Assembly (NCBI RefSeq): GCF_014697425.1
Contig: NZ_JACJRU010000001.1
Span: 588,678 to 652,677, forward strand
Length of the DNA: 64,000 nucleotides
Reading direction: 5' to 3'
Source of the DNA: Nostoc sp. FACHB-110
Lineage (GTDB): Bacteria > Cyanobacteriota > Cyanobacteriia > Cyanobacteriales > Nostocaceae
Below, piece by piece: positions 1 to 8,990 of this stretch. How positions within the stretch are numbered: the first letter of the stretch is position 1; each line of letters starts with the position of its first letter. The notes under the pieces are model-generated. The model did no database searches. It had not been told where the DNA came from and saw nothing but the letters and a program-made list of their open reading frames with translations. The translations under genes and the position numbers were made by a program.

Positions 1-28
1 AGTCGATTAACCGTAGTATTTTTATTGA

Positions 29-493
29 GTGCAAATCTTGAACAGCCAAAATTACGCTCTCCTGGATCTGTCTTCCAAAGTTGAATACGCGCTCTTAGCA
101 CTTTTGGAACTGGCCAGCAACCACGAAAAAAAAGTGCCTCTAACCATGAGCGAAATCACCTCCAAGCAACCTATACCTGAGCGATATCTAGAGCAAATTT
201 TGACTAATTTGCGACGTGCCGGTGTAGTCCAAAGTCAACGTGGCTCGAAAGGGGGCTTCATTTTAGTCCGTGAGCCTTGGCAGATTACGGTGTTGGAGAT
301 TGTCACTTTAGTTGAAGGTGAACGCAAAGAGAAAGAAAACTCCGAAGCTCCGACATTAGAAAGACGCTTAGTATATGAAATTTGGGATCAAGCTAACGTC
401 GCCGCGATGGAGGTATTAGGACGCTATACTCTTCAAGATTTATGCCAAGAAAGAGAAGCTCGTTTACAGCAGAGTCCAATGTATTACATCTAA
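29..493 (+). CDS. Rrf2-family transcriptional regulator
   Basis: A 154-residue DNA-binding regulator with the Rrf2 winged helix near the N-terminus (LSSKVEYALLALLELA, then the recognition region ERYLEQILTNLRRAGVVQS and the wing SQRGSKGGFIL). The cluster of three cysteines that holds the Fe-S cluster in IscR/NsrR is absent; the only cysteine is near the C-terminus, so this looks like a cluster-free member such as the CymR type. It starts with GTG at 29; family members normally begin right at the LSSKVEYAL helix, so an alternative start near 62-68 is possible. The cysteine synthase gene follows 173 nt downstream on the same strand, which suggests control of sulfur assimilation as with CymR and CysK in Gram-positives; that link is inference. 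Confidence 0.88.
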   Translation: MQILNSQNYALLDLSSKVEYALLALLELASNHEKKVPLTMSEITSKQPIPERYLEQILTNLRRAGVVQSQRGSKGGFILVREPWQITVLEIVTLVEGERKEKENSEAPTLERRLVYEIWDQANVAAMEVLGRYTLQDLCQEREARLQQSPMYYI

Positions 494-584
494 GAAGTGT
501 GAAGGATGAAGTATGAAGTGTGAAGTGTGAAGGATGAAGTATGAAGTGTGAAGGATGAAGTGTGAAGGATGAAGTGTGAAGTGT
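494..584. repeat. Heptanucleotide tandem repeat (STRR type)
   Basis: Thirteen consecutive 7-nt units of the form GAAGtgt, GAAGgat or GAAGtat run without interruption from the stop codon of the Rrf2 gene. The variants alternate in a partly ordered way (tgt-gat-tat-tgt). Such short tandemly repeated heptamers are well known in heterocystous cyanobacteria. A five-unit array of the same family lies at 17009-17043. Confidence 0.92.
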
Positions 585-666
585 GAGATTACTTTAGCCA
601 TCAGGTAATTGGGCTGAAATTGTTACTTCTTTGAAAACAACAACATTAATACACAGGAGTTCCCTG

Positions 667-1629
667 ATGCGAATAGCGAAAGATATCACGGAGTTAATTG
701 GACGAACACCTTTAGTGCGATTAAATAAGATTCCCCAGGCTTCAGGTGCGGTTGCAGAGATTGTGGTGAAGCTAGAAAGTATGAATCCGGCTTCTTCTGT
801 GAAAGACCGAATTGGTACTAGTATGGTGACTGTCGCAGAGGAAGCAGGCTTAATTCACCCTGGAAAAACGACATTAGTTGAGCCTACCTCTGGTAATACA
901 GGAATTGCGCTGGCAATGGTGGCGGCGGCTAAGGGCTACCATCTTATTCTAACGATGCCCGACACTATGAGCCAAGAACGGAGGGCAATGCTCAAAGCCT
1001 ATGGCGCACAATTAGAGTTAACGCCTGGTGTCGAAGGAATGCGAGGCGCGATCGCACTGGCAGAAGAAATTGTGGCAAAAACTCCGAATGCTTATATGTT
1101 GCAGCAGTTTCACAACCCAGCTAACCCCAAAATTCATGCCCAAACAACAGCCGAAGAGATTTGGGCGGATACTGACGGAAAAGTAGATATCCTCGTGGCG
1201 GGAGTTGGTACAGGTGGGACAATTACCGGAGTCACAGAGGTTTTAAAACAACGTAAGCCGACATTTCAAGCGATCGCAGTTGAACCAAGCAACAGTCCTG
1301 TATTAATCGGTGGTAAGCCAGGGCCGCACAAAATTCAAGGAATCGGCCCTGGATTTATCCCCGCAATTTTCCGATTAGAACTCGTAGATGAAGTAATTCA
1401 AGTCACTGATGAACAGGCGATGACTTACAGCCGACGTTTAGCCAAAGAAGAAGGATTACTTTCTGGGATTTCTTCTGGCGCGGCTTTATATGCAGCGATT
1501 GAAGTTGCTAAAAGGCCAGAAAATGCTGGTCGCTTAATAGTTATGGTACAGCCGAGCTTTGGCGAACGTTATCTTAGCACTCCACTATTTAAACAACCAG
1601 ATGAGAATGAATGGTTAAATAAAGTTTAA
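667..1629 (+). CDS. cysK: Cysteine synthase A (O-acetylserine sulfhydrylase)
   Basis: A 320-residue PLP enzyme that makes L-cysteine from O-acetylserine and sulfide. The Schiff-base lysine is K46 in SSVKDRIG, the substrate loop TSGNTG is at 74-79, a glycine-rich phosphate-binding loop [10 protein letters not shown] follows, and the C-terminus carries the family motif [13 protein letters not shown]. The start is set at ATG 667 because AGGAG lies 8 nt upstream (655-659) and the protein then begins [19 protein letters not shown], as in homologues; an in-frame TTG at 631 is less likely. It probably shares regulation with the upstream Rrf2 gene. Nothing appears damaged. Confidence 0.96.
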   Translation: MRIAKDITELIGRTPLVRLNKIPQASGAVAEIVVKLESMNPASSVKDRIGTSMVTVAEEAGLIHPGKTTLVEPTSGNTGIALAMVAAAKGYHLILTMPDTMSQERRAMLKAYGAQLELTPGVEGMRGAIALAEEIVAKTPNAYMLQQFHNPANPKIHAQTTAEEIWADTDGKVDILVAGVGTGGTITGVTEVLKQRKPTFQAIAVEPSNSPVLIGGKPGPHKIQGIGPGFIPAIFRLELVDEVIQVTDEQAMTYSRRLAKEEGLLSGISSGAALYAAIEVAKRPENAGRLIVMVQPSFGERYLSTPLFKQPDENEWLNKV

Positions 1630-1658
1630 GTAGTCGGCGTAAATAAATATTATTAAGA

Positions 1659-2333
1659 TCAGGGTTTTTTCACTAGTACTATTAAACAGCAACAACTTGC
1701 CAGCAATTTTATCAGACTTAAAGCTCCTGTTTTTAACACAATAAAAGTACCTAAACCCATCAGTATAAAAGGGATGAGATGATTAATGTAGCGCGTTAAG
1801 ACATCTGCGATCGCTTGCTGATGGGTTAACTTATATGTTACATAGCATAAAACGCCTAATAGTAAGAAAAATACGCTAATAATTAGCAAAAAACTCCTTA
1901 AATTACTACTAGCAAATAACGGGATATATACACTAATATTGTCTCCACCATTAGCAATTGTTACTGCTGCCACACCATAAATTTGCGGTGAAATTAAACT
2001 AGTCGATATTTCTTGTGTAGATATTGTATGTTCTCCCAATACATCTTCTTGAGAGTCATCTTGAGGATTAACTAAACTACTAATACCTATCGCCACGGGA
2101 ACTAACCCCAATAATCCAATCCAGTTTGACTCTACAATCAAACCACCAAACAACCCAGATAAACTTAAAGCTAATAGTACAATAAAACCTAAATACTGTC
2201 CCAAAAATATATGTTTTGGTCGAAACTGTTCATTGATTTGCGAAAAAAACAATAGCAAAATCACAATATCATCAATATTAGTGGCGATAAATGCAACTAC
2301 ACCTGTACTAATTGCCGTAATTAACTCATTCAT
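1659..2333 (-). CDS. CadD-type cadmium resistance / cation transporter family protein
   Basis: A 224-residue integral membrane protein of the CadD family (PF03596). Hallmarks are the first membrane helix with the acidic pair ATNIDDIVILLLFFSQ, the short motif GQYLGF, and NGGDNISVYIPLF in a later helix. CadD proteins confer cadmium resistance in staphylococci; the substrate here is unknown and cannot be read from sequence. It is divergently oriented to a paralogue at 2357 with only 23 nt between start codons, so the two promoters must overlap or lie inside the partner gene. The central loop (about residues 85-115) is poorly conserved between the two. Confidence 0.85.
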   Translation of the reverse strand: MNELITAISTGVVAFIATNIDDIVILLLFFSQINEQFRPKHIFLGQYLGFIVLLALSLSGLFGGLIVESNWIGLLGLVPVAIGISSLVNPQDDSQEDVLGEHTISTQEISTSLISPQIYGVAAVTIANGGDNISVYIPLFASSNLRSFLLIISVFFLLLGVLCYVTYKLTHQQAIADVLTRYINHLIPFILMGLGTFIVLKTGALSLIKLLASCCCLIVLVKKP

Positions 2334-2356
2334 TTGCTTTTGGCTAAAAATTCAGT

Positions 2357-3010
2357 ATGACTAACTTCGGTACATCCTTGATTGAGGGAATTATCGCCTT
2401 CAGTGCGACAAACATTGATGACATCATGATTTTGCTACTTCTCTTCTCCCAGATAGATGATAAATTTCGCCGTAGGCATATTGTATTTGGTCAATATCTT
2501 GGTTTTGTCGCTATTATCATCGCTAGCTTACCAGGATTTTTTGGTGGACTGATTATACAGCGAGAATGGATCGGCTTACTCGGGTTATTACCAATAGCAA
2601 TTGGTATCATGCAATTGCTCAACCGAGAACAAGAAACTATAGAAGTTCAGGAAGTAACAACTGAATTTAAACAGTCCTCACCAGTTAATTCTTTATTGTC
2701 TGTAATTTTAAGTATTTTACATCCCCAAACTTATAAAGTTGCAGCAGTCACAATTGCTAATGGCGGGGATAATATCAGTATTTATATTCCCTTATTTGCT
2801 GGTCAAAATCTTACCAGCTTGGGAATAATTCTCAGTGTGTTTTTATTCATGGTAGGCATTTGGTGTACTATTGCTTACCTCTTAAGTCAACACGCAGGTA
2901 TAGGTTCTCTTTTCAGCCGCTACGGTAAAGTTATTGTACCTTTTGTCTTAATTGGCTTAGGTTTATTCATTATGTATGAACGGGGTACTTTTAACTTACT
3001 ACCTTGGTGA
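2357..3010 (+). CDS. CadD-type cadmium resistance / cation transporter family protein (paralogue)
   Basis: A 217-residue membrane protein paralogous to the divergent neighbour: SATNIDDIMILLLLFSQID, GQYLGF and NGGDNISIYIPLFAG are shared almost residue for residue, while the central cytoplasmic loop differs in length and sequence. About five or six membrane segments are visible. The pair may form a heteromer or handle related substrates; this is inference from adjacency. ATG 2357 is the first codon of the aligned family start. Confidence 0.85.
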   Translation: MTNFGTSLIEGIIAFSATNIDDIMILLLLFSQIDDKFRRRHIVFGQYLGFVAIIIASLPGFFGGLIIQREWIGLLGLLPIAIGIMQLLNREQETIEVQEVTTEFKQSSPVNSLLSVILSILHPQTYKVAAVTIANGGDNISIYIPLFAGQNLTSLGIILSVFLFMVGIWCTIAYLLSQHAGIGSLFSRYGKVIVPFVLIGLGLFIMYERGTFNLLPW

Positions 3011-3318
3011 AATAGTCAATAGTTAATCAGCCATTTCATTTTTAACAACCCATTTAATATACTTTTCCTTCTTACAGTCAAAATGCGAGTCACTACACTT
3101 GACCTAGTTGATTTTGATAACTTACTTCGCGGTCTATGTGTTCTACCCTGCGGGAAGCCCTGACGCTCGAAGACTCGCTACCGCTTCGCTAACGGGTTCA
3201 GCAGTGAGGGAGTCGGGGAACCTGCCCAACGCACTGCTTCACCGCTATCGCGTCTATGCGGTTCGTTCTCTTACTTGTAGAATTTAACGTGGTGTAGTAC
3301 TAGTATCGCTTTCATCCA
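3011..3318. other. Intergenic region with a GC-rich palindrome-rich repeat
   Basis: No gene is seen. Positions about 3150-3265 are GC-rich compared with the flanks and hold strings such as CGCTACCGCTTCGCTAACGG, typical of the dispersed palindromic repeats of Nostocales genomes. Short open frames here are not credible. It separates convergent genes. Confidence 0.5.
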
Positions 3319-4116
3319 TTAAGCTTGATAAACTAACTTCCAACTCACCATCATTAAAATCGCATAGATAATAAACCGCAGTGGACGTTGCGGTGCAATT
3401 TGGCAGATTTTCGCGCCTAATAATACTCCAGGGACAGAACCTAGCCATATCGGTAATACCAAATGCCAATTCACTGTACCTAAGCTGAGGTGTCCGAGGG
3501 AAGTAAACAATAACAAAATTGCTGCTTGAGAAATATCTGTACCTACTAACTTGCGTGCATCGAGGCGGAAAAAAGCTATTAGTACCAAAGCAAACATAGA
3601 GCCAGAAGAGACACTAGTCAAACCAACCAAACAGCCTAAAACTGCTCCCAGCAGCATAGTCAGAAAACGGTCGAAATGATTTGTCAAATCTAGTTTTGGC
3701 AGTTCTGGCAAACTAAACTTGGGAAAGAAAGTTAATAGTAACAGCTGTACAAGTGCCAGTACAGTAATTAATAAAATTGTCACTCCCAACAGGCGTAACA
3801 AAATACTATCTAGGTTATGTTCGCCAGTACTTTTGAGATAGTGCAGTATTCCCACCCCAAACAGCGAACCAGGAACACTACCAAATGCCAGCCACTTAAC
3901 AACTTCGGTGTCTAACGTTTTTTGTTGCCAATGTTTCACACTCCCAACTACCTTCATTAAAGTAGCTGCTACAACATCAGAACTCACAGCAATTGATGGT
4001 GGAACCTGAAAAATAAATATCAACATAGGGGTGATGAGAGAAGCTCCACCAATTCCTGTTAAACCAACGATGATGCCCACCAAGAAGCTTAAAAATGGCA
4101 GCAATAAGTAATCCAT
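3319..4116 (-). CDS. TauE/SafE family sulfite/anion exporter-like membrane protein
   Basis: A 265-residue permease of the TauE/SafE (PF01925) family. The two half-repeats each carry the conserved glycine-rich first helix: FLVGIIVGLTGIGGASLITP near the N-terminus and AVLGCLVGLTSVSSGSMFAL in the second half. Members export sulfite, sulfoacetate or related organic sulfur anions; the substrate here is unassigned. The start is placed at ATG 4116 because GGGAAGGAGT directly precedes it, while an upstream in-frame TTG at 4185 would add an unrelated cysteine-rich stretch. With cysK 2 kb away, a sulfur role is possible but unproven. Confidence 0.87.
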   Translation of the reverse strand: MDYLLLPFLSFLVGIIVGLTGIGGASLITPMLIFIFQVPPSIAVSSDVVAATLMKVVGSVKHWQQKTLDTEVVKWLAFGSVPGSLFGVGILHYLKSTGEHNLDSILLRLLGVTILLITVLALVQLLLLTFFPKFSLPELPKLDLTNHFDRFLTMLLGAVLGCLVGLTSVSSGSMFALVLIAFFRLDARKLVGTDISQAAILLLFTSLGHLSLGTVNWHLVLPIWLGSVPGVLLGAKICQIAPQRPLRFIIYAILMMVSWKLVYQA

Positions 4117-4585
4117 ACTCCTTCCCAAGATGCGGTTTTCTAGTAAAATCAACTCAGCCTGGCAAAAACAGCAACGCAAGATCAAGTAACGCCAAAGGCC
4201 GAATAAAGCTCTTGGTCGTCAGCAGTTAACCCTCTTGATATTTAGAATAAATTCCTATAAGCCGACTGACTTACCGTATTTTACACAGAAACATTGCAAA
4301 ACGTCTAGCCTACTGGTACTGCTTGAGGCTAAACACTCTATGTATGGGCTGCATCACCTGTCTTGTCGAGGAAACAGGGGCATAGAGAAAAAAGATATTT
4401 GTGAAAATCTACTCAGCACGCTGCTCAACGCCCCGCTACCGCTAACAAGCGATCGCAATTTCTAAAAATTATTGTAAAGACGCAGTATGATTATTTTGAG
4501 CGAAAAATGAGGAGAAAGGCTATAATATTTCTCTATATAGTGCTATTTTTTGCCAGCGACTTGCTGACAGCAATCAAACACTGCA
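4117..4585. other. Intergenic region without a credible gene
   Basis: It separates the TauE gene from the CHAT gene. A diverged copy of a dispersed repeat lies at 4411-4450, and a short hairpin (CCTGT / ACAGG) around 4360-4377. A 76-codon open frame across 4235-4465 has no recognisable composition and runs through the repeat, so it is not called. Confidence 0.5.
4411..4450 (+). repeat. Diverged copy of a dispersed 41-bp repeat
   Basis: Begins ACTCAGCACG and continues into CGCCCCGCTACCGCTAAC, like the two identical copies at 7514-7554 and 39200-39240, but with a different middle segment and a GCGATCGC at the 3' end. Confidence 0.7.
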
Positions 4586-5974
4586 TTACCAAGGATTCCC
4601 AATTAAGGTAAATCCAGCCCAATAATAAGGATGAGATAATTCATCCTCATCAAGCTCCTCGACAATTTTGGGATCTAATGCAGTACTCCTCCGAACTATA
4701 GGATTATCTTTTAAACTTACCTGCTGTTTAATCATGGCAATTTGAGCTTGTCTTAAGGCTTCCGACTTGAGTGGATAAGCTTTGAGTTTTTCATAAAATT
4801 GAATCATCAATGCCAAAGTCCCGCTATCATTCACTGCCCAAAGGCTGGCTAATGCTGCTTTTGCGCCTGACTGTACAGCCAACCCGGCAAAACCCAATTC
4901 GGCTTTCACATCACCTAGCGCAGTTCGACAAGCACTCAACACTAATAACTGCACAGGTGGCTTATCTAGTTCTAATGTTTTTAATTCATCTAAGCGAATT
5001 TGGGTATCCCAGAATTGAATGTAAGATTGCTGAACTGAACCAGGAGATAATTCTGCATGGGTAGCTAAATGTACAATTCCAAAAGAATTGTTAGCGCGTT
5101 CTTTTTTGAGATTTTTGAGAGTAAAATCTTTATTTAATAGTGATTTGCCTACCCATTTATTGCTAATAATATTAGATAATTCTAAGGGAACCGCAGGTAA
5201 GGGTTCTAGATTTTTAAATTCCGATGCTCCCATCGCTAAAACTTGGGTTTTTGTAATATCTACAAATTGAAAATCTAAAAGATTAAAAGCCGGAATTATC
5301 GCTATACTATATTTTTCAACTAAAAATTTTTCCCCATCATAGATTGCTGCTAAAGGTACACTTCTTAACCCGCTACCTAAGCAAAATATCAGATTATTAA
5401 TACCTTGCGATCGCAATTCTGGTTCTAAAGGTGCAATTAGCAAGTCATAAATTTTTTTACCAGAACTGTGGTATTCACCACCAGAAGAGGTTTGCTTAAC
5501 AATATCAGCACGAAATTTAGTCACTAGGCTACTCAAAACTGCTTTTTTGCCACGGTAAATACGCTTATGAATTGGTTGTTTATCCGGTGGTATTAATATC
5601 AAGTCTAGCTGGTTATCACTTGGCACTGCATATATTAAGGCACTTTTTTTTCCAACTCTCGCGCTAATTTGATTGAGAGTTTGACTGATTTTTTTAACTT
5701 CAAACACTTGATTAGAACGCAGTCTTCCCTGCATATATTCTTCATACTGCTGCTTCCAACCTTGTTCAATATAGATAACAGCAGAATTAATATTTTCACT
5801 GTCCAGGAAGTTCTTGATAACTTCTGGTTGTAACCGAGATGAAGGTAATGTATTAGATTTGACTGGTGGATTAACAGCTTTAACTTCTGTTGCGGTAAAA
5901 TTGAGCGATTTCAGCCCTATTGTCAATAAACTGAGGGTTGAAAAAGCCAAGCAAATCAGCTTAATTTTGTTCAT
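4586..5974 (-). CDS. Secreted CHAT-domain (caspase-like) protein
   Basis: A 462-residue protein with an N-terminal signal-like segment (MNKIKLICLAFSTLSLLTIG), a roughly 100-residue linker and a C-terminal CHAT domain, the caspase-related peptidase fold common in cyanobacteria. The presumed catalytic dyad is His306 (HLATHAEL) and Cys349 (LVLSACRTALGD), followed by GFAGLAVQSGAKAALASLW and the family end HPYYWAGFTLIGNPW. Unlike the second CHAT protein of the window (33039-35747) it has no TPR repeats. The start at ATG 5974 is preferred over GTG 5992 because it places a standard signal sequence at the N-terminus; neither has a strong ribosome binding site. Substrate and trigger are unknown. Confidence 0.85.
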   Translation of the reverse strand: MNKIKLICLAFSTLSLLTIGLKSLNFTATEVKAVNPPVKSNTLPSSRLQPEVIKNFLDSENINSAVIYIEQGWKQQYEEYMQGRLRSNQVFEVKKISQTLNQISARVGKKSALIYAVPSDNQLDLILIPPDKQPIHKRIYRGKKAVLSSLVTKFRADIVKQTSSGGEYHSSGKKIYDLLIAPLEPELRSQGINNLIFCLGSGLRSVPLAAIYDGEKFLVEKYSIAIIPAFNLLDFQFVDITKTQVLAMGASEFKNLEPLPAVPLELSNIISNKWVGKSLLNKDFTLKNLKKERANNSFGIVHLATHAELSPGSVQQSYIQFWDTQIRLDELKTLELDKPPVQLLVLSACRTALGDVKAELGFAGLAVQSGAKAALASLWAVNDSGTLALMIQFYEKLKAYPLKSEALRQAQIAMIKQQVSLKDNPIVRRSTALDPKIVEELDEDELSHPYYWAGFTLIGNPW

Positions 5975-6050
5975 GTCTGTTGATCTACACACCGTAATTA
6001 TTAATTATTTTTACACCCTTTGGACTGATGATTATGGTTGAATACAAATA

Positions 6051-6100
6051 CAGGACTTACTTACGCACAAAGATTATCTGTGGAGATTGGGTGTAAGGAT
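6051..6100 (+). repeat. Dispersed AGGACTTAC...GGAGATTGGGTGT element, copy A
   Basis: Begins CAGGACTTACTTACGCAC and carries TCTGTGGAGATTGGGTGT. Related copies lie at 56586-56690 (+) and 59272-59316 (-). The AGGACTTACGCA motif recurs between genes in Nostocales; it may derive from a small non-autonomous mobile element. Confidence 0.7.
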
Positions 6101-6240
6101 TTTGAATTTGTTAATTACACGCCTAAAATTGCCACTAAAAGATGAAAAATGATGTGAAAGCAGTTTATTTTTCTTAACATTTTTTTGGTGCGTCAACAGT
6201 TGAAAGTTTTGCGAATCACTACTGAAATAGCAAATTTTGT

Positions 6241-6269
6241 ACCTGAATCAGGTATTTTTTTTCTATAAT
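6241..6269 (+). promoter_or_regulatory. Palindromic operator candidate followed by a consensus -10 box
   Basis: ACCTGA-A-TCAGGT at 6241-6253 is a perfect 13-nt palindrome. A perfect TATAAT lies at 6264-6269 and the ATG of the next gene at 6300. No well-spaced -35 box is seen; the palindrome takes its place, which fits a site for a repressor or activator dimer. Function is inferred only from position and symmetry. Confidence 0.5.
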
Positions 6270-6299
6270 GGGGGGATCTAAAGTTTGATGAATAGTTAA

Positions 6300-7472
6300 A
6301 TGCAGTTACAGCCTCCTCCAAAAAAATTTCTCTCTACACTATTAGAAGTCCGAGACTATTACGCTCCACTTGTGGAAAAGTATGAAAAGTTATATAGGGA
6401 AGCTTTAGACAATCTCAACCATGTAGAAGCGTTACTATCTAACTGGTCTGTAACCTTAGATGTGGAAAAAAATGGGTCAAACCAAAAAGTAAGTGAAGAA
6501 ATATTGACTTCTCTGATTCGCCAAAGCTTAGATGCAAGCGATCGCAATCATATCTTGGTAAGTAAGCCAGAATTAATCGAATCTGAGGCGACTGAAGTCC
6601 CACAAACAGAAGAAAATTTATCTTCCCCACAATTAGACCAAAGTGAGTCAGCAGTTCCCACCTTAGAAAATCTCTCGTCAGATGATAGCGAGGATATTGC
6701 TGAGACTGAATCTGATGATTCTGAGGCGAATGAACCGCTAGCTACCAGTGAAGAAACTGCTGCCAGCGAAGAAGATATAGAAGAAGCAAGTGAATTAGAA
6801 GATTCAGCTGCGACACCATCAGAGCCAGAACAAGCTGCACAAACAGGAACTAAATCATTATTGTGGTCGGATATTCCAATGCTGAGTGAGTATCAATCTC
6901 TCAGGCGGATCGAGGCGGTAGAAAAACTGTTACAAAATCATCTTGGCAGTGTCTGTCATATAGATTTTATTGTGCGATCGCTCTATGGTGATTTAAAGCC
7001 GGATGTTTTTAAAGTGGCAAAAGGTAGAGTGCAATCAACACTGACTTACGGCAAAGAAAGCGGTAAATGGGCTTTAATTCCTGGTAAGCCTGGCTGTTAC
7101 ACCCTAGACTTAAAATTGCTGAACTCTCCCCGTAAAGACAGTGCTTCTAAGCCAAGTAAAATCAATAACAAAAAGCCTGACCCTGAAGCGAAGACTAATA
7201 GCATTCCCATGCAAGGCGAGTATGAAGGGAAGTTTTTGATTGATGCGATTACTTTATTGCTACAGAAAAATCCCAAAAAAGTTTTTGATGTCACAGAAGT
7301 AATTAATAAGCTGTACGGCAAACTCAGTGATGAAGAAGTTCAAGAAGTCAGGTCTAAGGTACTAAATGAACTGTCACGGGGTTATCGTACAGGCAGATTC
7401 TCAAAAGTTCCTGACGAAAAAGGACTATATATTTGGGATTCTAAGTTGTTACCTAAGGTTAGCCGGAAGTAG
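6300..7472 (+). CDS. Acidic protein with two HARE-HTH-like winged-helix modules
   Basis: A 390-residue protein of unassigned function. Residues 1-85 form a helical N-terminal region, about 95-185 are a Glu/Ser/Asp-rich low-complexity linker, and the rest holds two related modules of about 75 residues: one starting LRRIEAVEKLLQ and ending KPGCYTLDLKLL, and one starting YEGKFLIDAITLLLQ and ending EKGLYIWDSKLL. Both share the pattern helix - V/L - LYG - helix - K.R......GK/R - W/F - P - G.Y, which resembles the HARE-HTH winged helix of chromatin and restriction proteins. A Lys/Ser/Pro-rich linker separates them. The gene stands alone behind the palindromic promoter site. The HARE-HTH assignment is by eye and uncertain; DNA binding is likely but not shown. 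Confidence 0.75.
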   Translation: MQLQPPPKKFLSTLLEVRDYYAPLVEKYEKLYREALDNLNHVEALLSNWSVTLDVEKNGSNQKVSEEILTSLIRQSLDASDRNHILVSKPELIESEATEVPQTEENLSSPQLDQSESAVPTLENLSSDDSEDIAETESDDSEANEPLATSEETAASEEDIEEASELEDSAATPSEPEQAAQTGTKSLLWSDIPMLSEYQSLRRIEAVEKLLQNHLGSVCHIDFIVRSLYGDLKPDVFKVAKGRVQSTLTYGKESGKWALIPGKPGCYTLDLKLLNSPRKDSASKPSKINNKKPDPEAKTNSIPMQGEYEGKFLIDAITLLLQKNPKKVFDVTEVINKLYGKLSDEEVQEVRSKVLNELSRGYRTGRFSKVPDEKGLYIWDSKLLPKVSRK

Positions 7473-7513
7473 GAGGCAGGGGGTAGAGGAAGAACAAGAA
7501 GTAATTATTTCTG

Positions 7514-7554
7514 ACTCAGCACGGGCTAAACGCCCCGCTACCGCTAACAGCACT
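7514..7554 (+). repeat. Dispersed 41-bp repeat, copy 1
   Basis: Starts ACTCAGCACGGGCTAAACG and ends CCGCTACCGCTAACAGCACT. All 41 bases are identical to 39200-39240, more than 31 kb away, although both lie between unrelated genes. A diverged third copy is at 4411-4450. Confidence 0.9.
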
Positions 7555-7681
7555 TTTTTATAAATGATTGAGCCTGGATCTGTACATCACTTTAGACGGA
7601 TGAGTGTAAAGTGATTTTTGAGGACGATTAACTGAGTAAATCTCAGTAGTAAAACCCTTATATCCAGGAGCATTTCAGCTG

Positions 7682-8854
7682 ATGGGAGAGTATCAACGCA
7701 CGCTACCGCCGCAGTGGATTGGCGTAGCGATCGCTTTTTATGCTTTTATTGCTATTGGTATCGCTGAAGCAGGATTAGGGGTTATGCTGCCTTCTATCCT
7801 GTCTACTTATAACTTAACTCCAGCTACCGTTACCTTACTCTTTATCAGTCAAATTAGCGGCTATATTTTGGCAGCATTAACTAGCAGTATCGTGAGTAGT
7901 CGGTTGGGGTTAGCCCGAATGCTGTTAATTGCTGCGGTTGCGTTGACAATGGCACTGTTAATCTATGCCACTTCCCCTGATTGGTTGTTGATGGTTGCTG
8001 CTGGTACGGTGCTGGGCTTGGGTATTGGGCTAATTGACGCAGGTATTAATACTTACATTGTGCAAGATTCACGTAGTGCCAATTTGATTGGTTTGCTACA
8101 TGGATTTTATGGCATTGGCGCACTTACAGGCCCAGGGATAGCAACTACTTTGTTAGCCGTTGGTTTGAATTGGCGACAAATTTACTGGGTATTAGCTGGG
8201 ATTGTTAGCCTATTAATTGTCAGTGTGTTGGGCGTAATTATTTATAACTACACACCAATGACAGTCAGGGTAGAGGCATCGCATACAACTGAATTGAAAA
8301 ATTTGGGGCGATCGCTGCAAACTCCGGTAGTATTGCTCACGGGACTACTTTTGTTAGTTTATGTTGGCACGGAAGCTTCGATTGGTAACTGGGCATATAC
8401 GGTGCAATCTGTTGCGCGTGATACTCCCACACTCATTGCAGGTTATAGCATTAGTGCTTACTGGCTGGGTTTAACCGTGGGGCGTTTCATCTTAGGCTAT
8501 TTTCTGCAACGGCTGGGTGCAGTTCGTACAATCAGTATGTCCCTAACTCTTTTAATAATTGGATTGCTAGCTTGGTGGCAACTGCCAAATCAATTGATTA
8601 GCTTACCGTTGATTGGCTTTGCTTTAGCAGCAATCTTTCCTGCCACAATATGGTTAATTCCGCAAAGACTCCCAGAAACTCTAGTCCCTGCAGGTGTGAG
8701 TTTTGCTACTAGTGCCGCCAGTGTGGGTGCAGCAGCCATTCCCACTGGGGCAGGTTGGATTGCTAGTTGGGCAGGTTTAGAAATCATCCCCATGTTGATG
8801 CTGCCTTTGGCGTTTGTCATGGTGGGTATACATTGGTGGTTGACTAGAGGTTAG
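7682..8854 (+). CDS. Major facilitator superfamily transporter
   Basis: A 390-residue membrane protein with about twelve hydrophobic segments in two halves. It resembles the FucP/sugar-type or YbjJ-like MFS branch (YGIGALTGPGIAT in the middle; SAYWLGLTVGRFILGYFLQRLG at the start of the second half, the typical GxxxGR-like loop). The ATG at 7682 is preceded by CCAGGAG about 11 nt upstream. No substrate can be assigned, and the neighbours give no hint. Confidence 0.85.
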   Translation: MGEYQRTLPPQWIGVAIAFYAFIAIGIAEAGLGVMLPSILSTYNLTPATVTLLFISQISGYILAALTSSIVSSRLGLARMLLIAAVALTMALLIYATSPDWLLMVAAGTVLGLGIGLIDAGINTYIVQDSRSANLIGLLHGFYGIGALTGPGIATTLLAVGLNWRQIYWVLAGIVSLLIVSVLGVIIYNYTPMTVRVEASHTTELKNLGRSLQTPVVLLTGLLLLVYVGTEASIGNWAYTVQSVARDTPTLIAGYSISAYWLGLTVGRFILGYFLQRLGAVRTISMSLTLLIIGLLAWWQLPNQLISLPLIGFALAAIFPATIWLIPQRLPETLVPAGVSFATSAASVGAAAIPTGAGWIASWAGLEIIPMLMLPLAFVMVGIHWWLTRG

Positions 8855-8990
8855 CCCCTATTTTTTGTCAACTGTTATCAGGATGAAATATTAATCTATC
8901 TAAGAAAAGTTTTTACAAATTAGGCAAAACCACTATGTTGTAGTCGAGTAATGAATTATTGTTACTCAATAGTGGTATTGGTAACGACTA

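Noticed and set aside
4235..4465. 76-codon frame in the intergenic region
   Set aside because: Runs into a dispersed repeat and has no recognisable composition.
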